Positions 59,978 to 64,000 of a DNA stretch of 64,000 nt are shown piece by piece; position 1 is the stretch's first letter; each line of letters starts with the position of its first letter. The translations under genes and the position numbers were made by a program. Source of the DNA: Vitellaria paradoxa (taxonomy: Eukaryota; Streptophyta; Magnoliopsida; Ericales; Sapotaceae); NCBI GenBank assembly GCA_019916065.1, contig CM034236.1, forward strand, positions 22,852,941-22,916,940. Direction: 5' to 3'. The notes below the pieces were generated by a model. That model did not search any database, was not told the DNA's origin, and was given only the letters and a program-made list of their open reading frames with translations.

Positions 59978-61153
59978 TTGAATGATGTCAAATGTTTTTC
60001 GGTAATGAGTGATAATAGTTGGTTATGGCATAGAAGACTTGGACATGCTAGCATGGATTTAATTTCAAAACTTTCCAAAAAAGACTTAGTTGTTGGTTTA
60101 CCTTATATTAAATTTGAAAAAGACAAATTATGTGATGCATGTCAATTTGGAAAACAAGTTAAAACATCTTTCAAATCTAAAAATATAGTTTCAACTTCTA
60201 GGCTATTACAACTACTACACATGGATCTATTTGGCCCTACTAGGACTTTAAGTCTTGGTGGAAAATCATATGCACTTGTGGTTGTTGATGATTACTCTAG
60301 ATTTACATGGGCGGCATTCTTAGCTCATAAGGATGAAGCTTTCTATGCTTTTACAAAACTTTGTCGGAAACTTCAAAATGAAAATGGATTCCTTATTTCT
60401 TCAATTAGAAGTGACCATGGTAGAGAACTTGAAAATTCTTCTTTTGAAAAATATTGTGATGAACATAGAATAGATCATAATTTCTCGGCTCCTAGAACTC
60501 CTCAACAAAATGGTGTAGTTGAGAGGAAGAATAGGACTCTTGTAGAAATAGCTAGAACTATGCTTTGTGAAAATAATCTACCAAAGTATTTTTGGGCCGA
60601 GGCAAGAAAGCCTAATATTAGCTATTTTCATGCATTTGGTTGTAAATGTTTTGTTTTGAATAATAATAAAGACAATTTGGGAAAATTTGATGCTAAATCG
60701 GATGAAACAATATTTCTTGGATATTCTACTTCTAGTAAAGCTTATAGAGTATATAATAAAAGAACTTTAGTTGTAGAAGAATCTATTCATGTTGCATTTG
60801 ATGAATCTAACACATTTTCTTCTAAGAATATTGACAATGATGACGAAATAAGATTAGAACAAAGAATGAAAAGCATCACTATCCACGAGCGAGAAGTAAA
60901 GTCAACGAATGAAGATAAAGAAGAACCATTAGCCATTGAAAATGCTCCAAAGTTTGATGAGTTCAAGAACAATAAAGAAGACTTACCAAAAGAATGGAGA
61001 TACACTCACAATCACCCTAAGGATTTAATCATTGGTGATCCATCCAAAGGTATAACTACTCGTTCATCTCTTAGAAATATTTGTAATAATTTAGCTTTTC
61101 TTTCTCAAATTGAGCCTAAATGTTTTCAAGAAGCCAAGAATGATGAAAGTTAG
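59978..61153 (+). pseudogene. Copia GAG-pre-integrase and integrase
   Basis: WLWHRRLGHASMDLISKL, then CDACQFGKQ, form the HHCC zinc-binding part. The catalytic core shows LHMDLFGPTRT, VVVDDYSRFTW, RSDHGRELENSSFEKYC and PQQNGVVERKNRTL, so the D, D and E positions are visible. A WAEA-like segment and FHAFGCKCFVLN follow. The frame stops at 61151-61153, where tryptophan is expected (TGG to TAG). Confidence 0.85.
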
Positions 61154-61162
61154 ATTTTCGCT

Positions 61163-61886
61163 ATGCAAGAAGAGCTTAATCAATTTAAAAGAAATCAAGT
61201 TTGGGATTTAGTCCCAAGACCTAATGATCATCCCGTGATTGGAACAAAATGGGTTTTTAGAAATAAAATGGATGAATCCGGGATAGTTATTAGAAATAAA
61301 GCTCGATTGGTTGCCCAAGGTTTTAATCAAGAAGAAGGAATTGATTTTGATGAAACTTTTGCTCCGGTATCTAGATTAGAAGCAATTAGAATGTTACTTG
61401 CAATTGCATGTTTTAGAAATTTCAAACTTTATCAAATGGATGTTAAAAGTGCTTTTTTTAAATGGATACATTTCGGAAGAAGTTTATGTTGAACAACCTC
61501 CCGGTTTTGAAAATTATGAATTCCCAAATCATGTTTATAAATTAAAAAAGGCTTTATATGGTTTAAAACAAGCTCCAAGATCTTGGTATGAAAGATTAAG
61601 TAAATTTTTGATTGAAAATGGTTTTACTAGAGGACAAATTGACACTACTCTTTTTATTAAAGCCAAAAATCATGATATGCTTATTATTCAAATATATGTG
61701 GATGATATTATATTTGGTGCTACTAATGACTCTTTTTGTCAAGAATTTGCTAAGAGCATGCAAGGTGAATTTGAAATGAGTATGATGGGAGAGCTAAATT
61801 AGTATCTTGGACTTCAAATTAAGCAAACTAATGAAGGCATCTTCATAAACCAAGCCAAGTACACAAAAGATCTACTCAAGAGGTTT
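61163..61886 (+). pseudogene. Copia reverse transcriptase, frameshifted and truncated
   Basis: The first part shows VWDLVPRPNDHPVIGTKWVF, ARLVAQGFNQEEGIDFDETF, APVSRLEAIRMLLAIA and YQMDVKSAFF. A shift in a T-run near 61454 moves to the second frame, with EEVYVEQPPGFE, LKKALYGLKQAPRSWYERL and IYVDDIIFG (the catalytic YVDD is intact). After a stop at 61800-61802 it continues to KYTKDLLKRF and is cut at 61886 by the gypsy LTR. Confidence 0.9.
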
Positions 61887-63923
61887 TGGGCCCATAAAAT
61901 ATTTAAATTGAAATGTGGTTGAATTATTTTATTTTTCCTGGGCCGGGTGTGGCCCAAATTGATATTTGTTTGGATGACTAGGCTAAGGGGCCAACTCCAT
62001 TTTTCTTTTCTTCATTTCTCTTTCTTTTTCCTTTTCTTTTCTTTTGGTTTGTTTAACTCCCAGAGACCAGAGAGAAAAGAGAGAGAAGAGAGAGAGAGAA
62101 AGTGGGATATGGAGTAGAAGGCTAATGGATCAGGGTAGTATTCGACACCATGAACGTTGTGGCGATGTCCATTCTTGGCAATTTGGCCTGAGATAGGAGA
62201 AATCAGCTTTTAAGATTGGGAGCTCAACCGATTTTCTCTATTTTTCTTATTTTCCTTTGGATTTGAGGTATATCAGACTTATGCACGTGTTTTAGACGTT
62301 GTTAAGATGATTTTGATGTGTATATATATGCTTCATTTCATTGAATATCATATAATTTGTGCATTTATGTATGTGCATCTGAATGTGGGCGTATATATGC
62401 ATATAAATGTGAATATCTTGCATATATTTAAGTTATTCTTTGATTTAGTGTTGAAGAAACTTGCAATTTAAATGTTTAAGTGTTTACACATGTGTTATTG
62501 TTGAGATTGAGACATGAATGGGTGATTTGGGGGATGATTTGAAGTAGGATTTCATCAGAAACGAATGCAGGAACTGAACACTAGACTCTAGTGTCTGGAC
62601 TGGCTGATTGGGGTGTCCTAATTGGCAGTGTCTGAACCAGCTGGTAAGGGTGTTTGGATCATAGCTTGGGGTGTTTGGTGATCTGGATACCAGTGTGGTA
62701 GATTTTTAAAAAAATGTTAAAATTGGTTTTTAATCATATTTTATGCCCAAACTTAAATATTATAAATTTTTAATGATAAAATGGACCCCAAATCATCCCT
62801 AAGCCTATTGAGAATGTACTTTTATATTGAGAAGATATTTAAATTGTATGATTGAGAATATTATGTGCATAGGGCTGGGGGGCATCATCCGGTTTTATAT
62901 TATGATTGTTGATTGGCCGAAAGTGCCATATTTATATTATGACGTGCCGATGCACGGGTTATATATATGAATGGGATCCATGATTTGAGAAAAATGATAA
63001 AATGAGATTTTGAAAATACTAGGTGATCCTCAGTCGATATATATTACTAGAGCTTAGTCATTTAGAGTTAGGACGTTAATTACGAAATATGATTATAAGA
63101 TTTTCTCTAGACTACAACCGAACCCTACTTGAGCTAAACAAATGCCTAAATATGAGTGTAACATAGCTTCCTAGCAGAAAGGCTATGCGGTGTAACATGA
63201 TTTCCCTGAGTCTTACACTAGTGGGGGTGTAACACAGTTCCCCACTTGATATATATATATATATATATGGAGATATACGTTTGCCATAAGTGTAAATGGT
63301 GCGGTTGGTGATCCTGCATGCTGTTCTAAGCGTCATTCATCCTAGCATAAGGTTGGGCATAGATGGAGATTAGAGAATTGCGTTGGCCATTGCATTACAT
63401 CACATATGCATTACCATATCATGTTTTGGTTGATATTATTGTGAGTGATGCTTTATGCTTGGTTACTATTCACTCATGCACACTTGCACGGTCCTACCTA
63501 TTGGGCAAGTTTGCTCATCTCATCCACATTTTTAGTGATCCCGCGAGGCAGGGAGTAGTCACTTGAAGCTGAGTTGAGACCAATGGATTGGTTTATTATG
63601 ATATTTTGTTTACACTTGCATTATTGTATTTTATTTGTGCAGCCCGGGGTATGGTTCCCAAATTTATTTTTATTATGAGCTTATTTATTGATGAGGTTTA
63701 ATCGGCTGTATAAGCCTTTGATAGTGTCACCGGGGTGTGATATTGGATTGATCGTAGTTGATGTCATTTTTATTTATTTAATATGGGAATGGGGAACGTG
63801 TTTAGTTGCTTTGATGATTATTATTATATTATGACTTGGTCTTGAAATAGGTTTTTATTTAATTTTATTAGTTCACATATTCCTATACCGTTCATCCCAA
63901 ACATTTATTTTAAGGGCGTGACA
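61887..63923 (+). mobile_element. 5' LTR of a Ty3/gypsy element inserted in the copia RT (about 2.0 kb)
   Basis: Copia coding sequence stops abruptly after LLKRF at TGGGCCC. The other end is GGGCGTGACA followed by a primer site. The body has LTR-like content, including a (TA)n run at 63249-63268. The exact first base is inferred from the loss of copia homology. Confidence 0.65.
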
Positions 63924-63926
63924 AAA

Positions 63927-63938
63927 TGGTATTAGAGC
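63927..63938 (+). other. Gypsy primer-binding site (initiator tRNA-Met, one mismatch)
   Basis: TGGTATTAGAGC against TGGTATCAGAGC, three bases after the LTR end. Confidence 0.8.
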
Positions 63939-64000
63939 TTTAGGTTGTGTTTACTTTTGAGTCTTGGGAAGTGAGGCCTATTTTTTTTTTTTTTTTTGAG
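63939..64000 (+). mobile_element. Start of the internal region of the gypsy element
   Basis: Only 62 bases of leader are in the window, with a poly-T run near the end. Gag should lie beyond. Confidence 0.5.

Larger units (their letters stand above)
56293..61886 (+). mobile_element. SIRE/Maximus-type Ty1/copia element, 5' LTR to RT, cut by a gypsy insertion
   Basis: The order is LTR, primer site, gag, protease, integrase, RT, typical of copia. The long LTR, large gag with a coiled-coil and second CCHC, and the integrase style fit the SIRE/Maximus group. It is inserted in the viral leader, so it is younger than the viral locus. The rest of RT, RNase H and the 3' LTR lie beyond the gypsy insertion and outside the window. 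Confidence 0.8.

Overview
The window is nuclear DNA from a flowering plant. It carries one spliced gene with long AT-rich introns. Around it lie Ty3/gypsy, SIRE-like Ty1/copia, LINE and SINE-like remnants, and an integrated plant pararetrovirus (Caulimoviridae). The species cannot be told from the sequence. The repeat load suggests a medium to large genome, probably a woody eudicot, but that is only an inference.

Layout. (1) 1-5152: the 3' end of a Ty3/gypsy element on the + strand. It has the last codons of pol, a 4.3 kb 3' untranslated region holding three unrelated tandem arrays (about 110, 115 and 80 bp units), and a probable 3' LTR. (2) 5153-8500: AT-rich intergenic DNA. (3) 8510-35430, minus strand: a complete gene for the large subunit of replication factor C (RFC1). 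I resolved 22 exons with consistent splice sites and phases. They give 3,036 coding bases (1,011 residues plus stop) spread over 26.6 kb. Intron 16 (8.2 kb) holds a decayed plant-mobile-domain (PMD) gene and a LINE fragment; intron 12 holds the 3' end of another LINE. (4) 35431-37430: the RFC1 upstream region with four TGGGCY (site II) motifs, then AT-rich DNA. (5) 37431-43902: a Ty3/gypsy element with a 3.7 kb 5' LTR, primer-binding site, broken gag, and protease-RT. It stops abruptly after RT. (6) 43903-50235: non-coding DNA with a SINE-like unit, a four-copy satellite of 332 bp and a probable solo LTR on the minus strand. (7) 50236-56292: two related caulimovirid fragments facing in opposite directions, forming an inverted repeat with arms of about 1.46 kb. 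(8) 56293-61886: a SIRE/Maximus-type copia element inserted at the end of the viral segment. (9) 61887-64000: the 5' LTR and primer-binding site of another Ty3/gypsy element inserted into the copia RT.

The only gene that looks functional is RFC1, the clamp-loader subunit that opens PCNA at primer-template junctions. All other coding sequence belongs to mobile elements or viral remnants carrying stops, frameshifts or truncations. The most unusual structure is the head-to-head pararetrovirus locus. Its reverse-transcriptase frame runs on into a C-terminal region of about 250 residues that I cannot assign, its promoter region has a cluster of CTGTAGCA-like motifs, and its inverted-repeat layout could give hairpin RNA.
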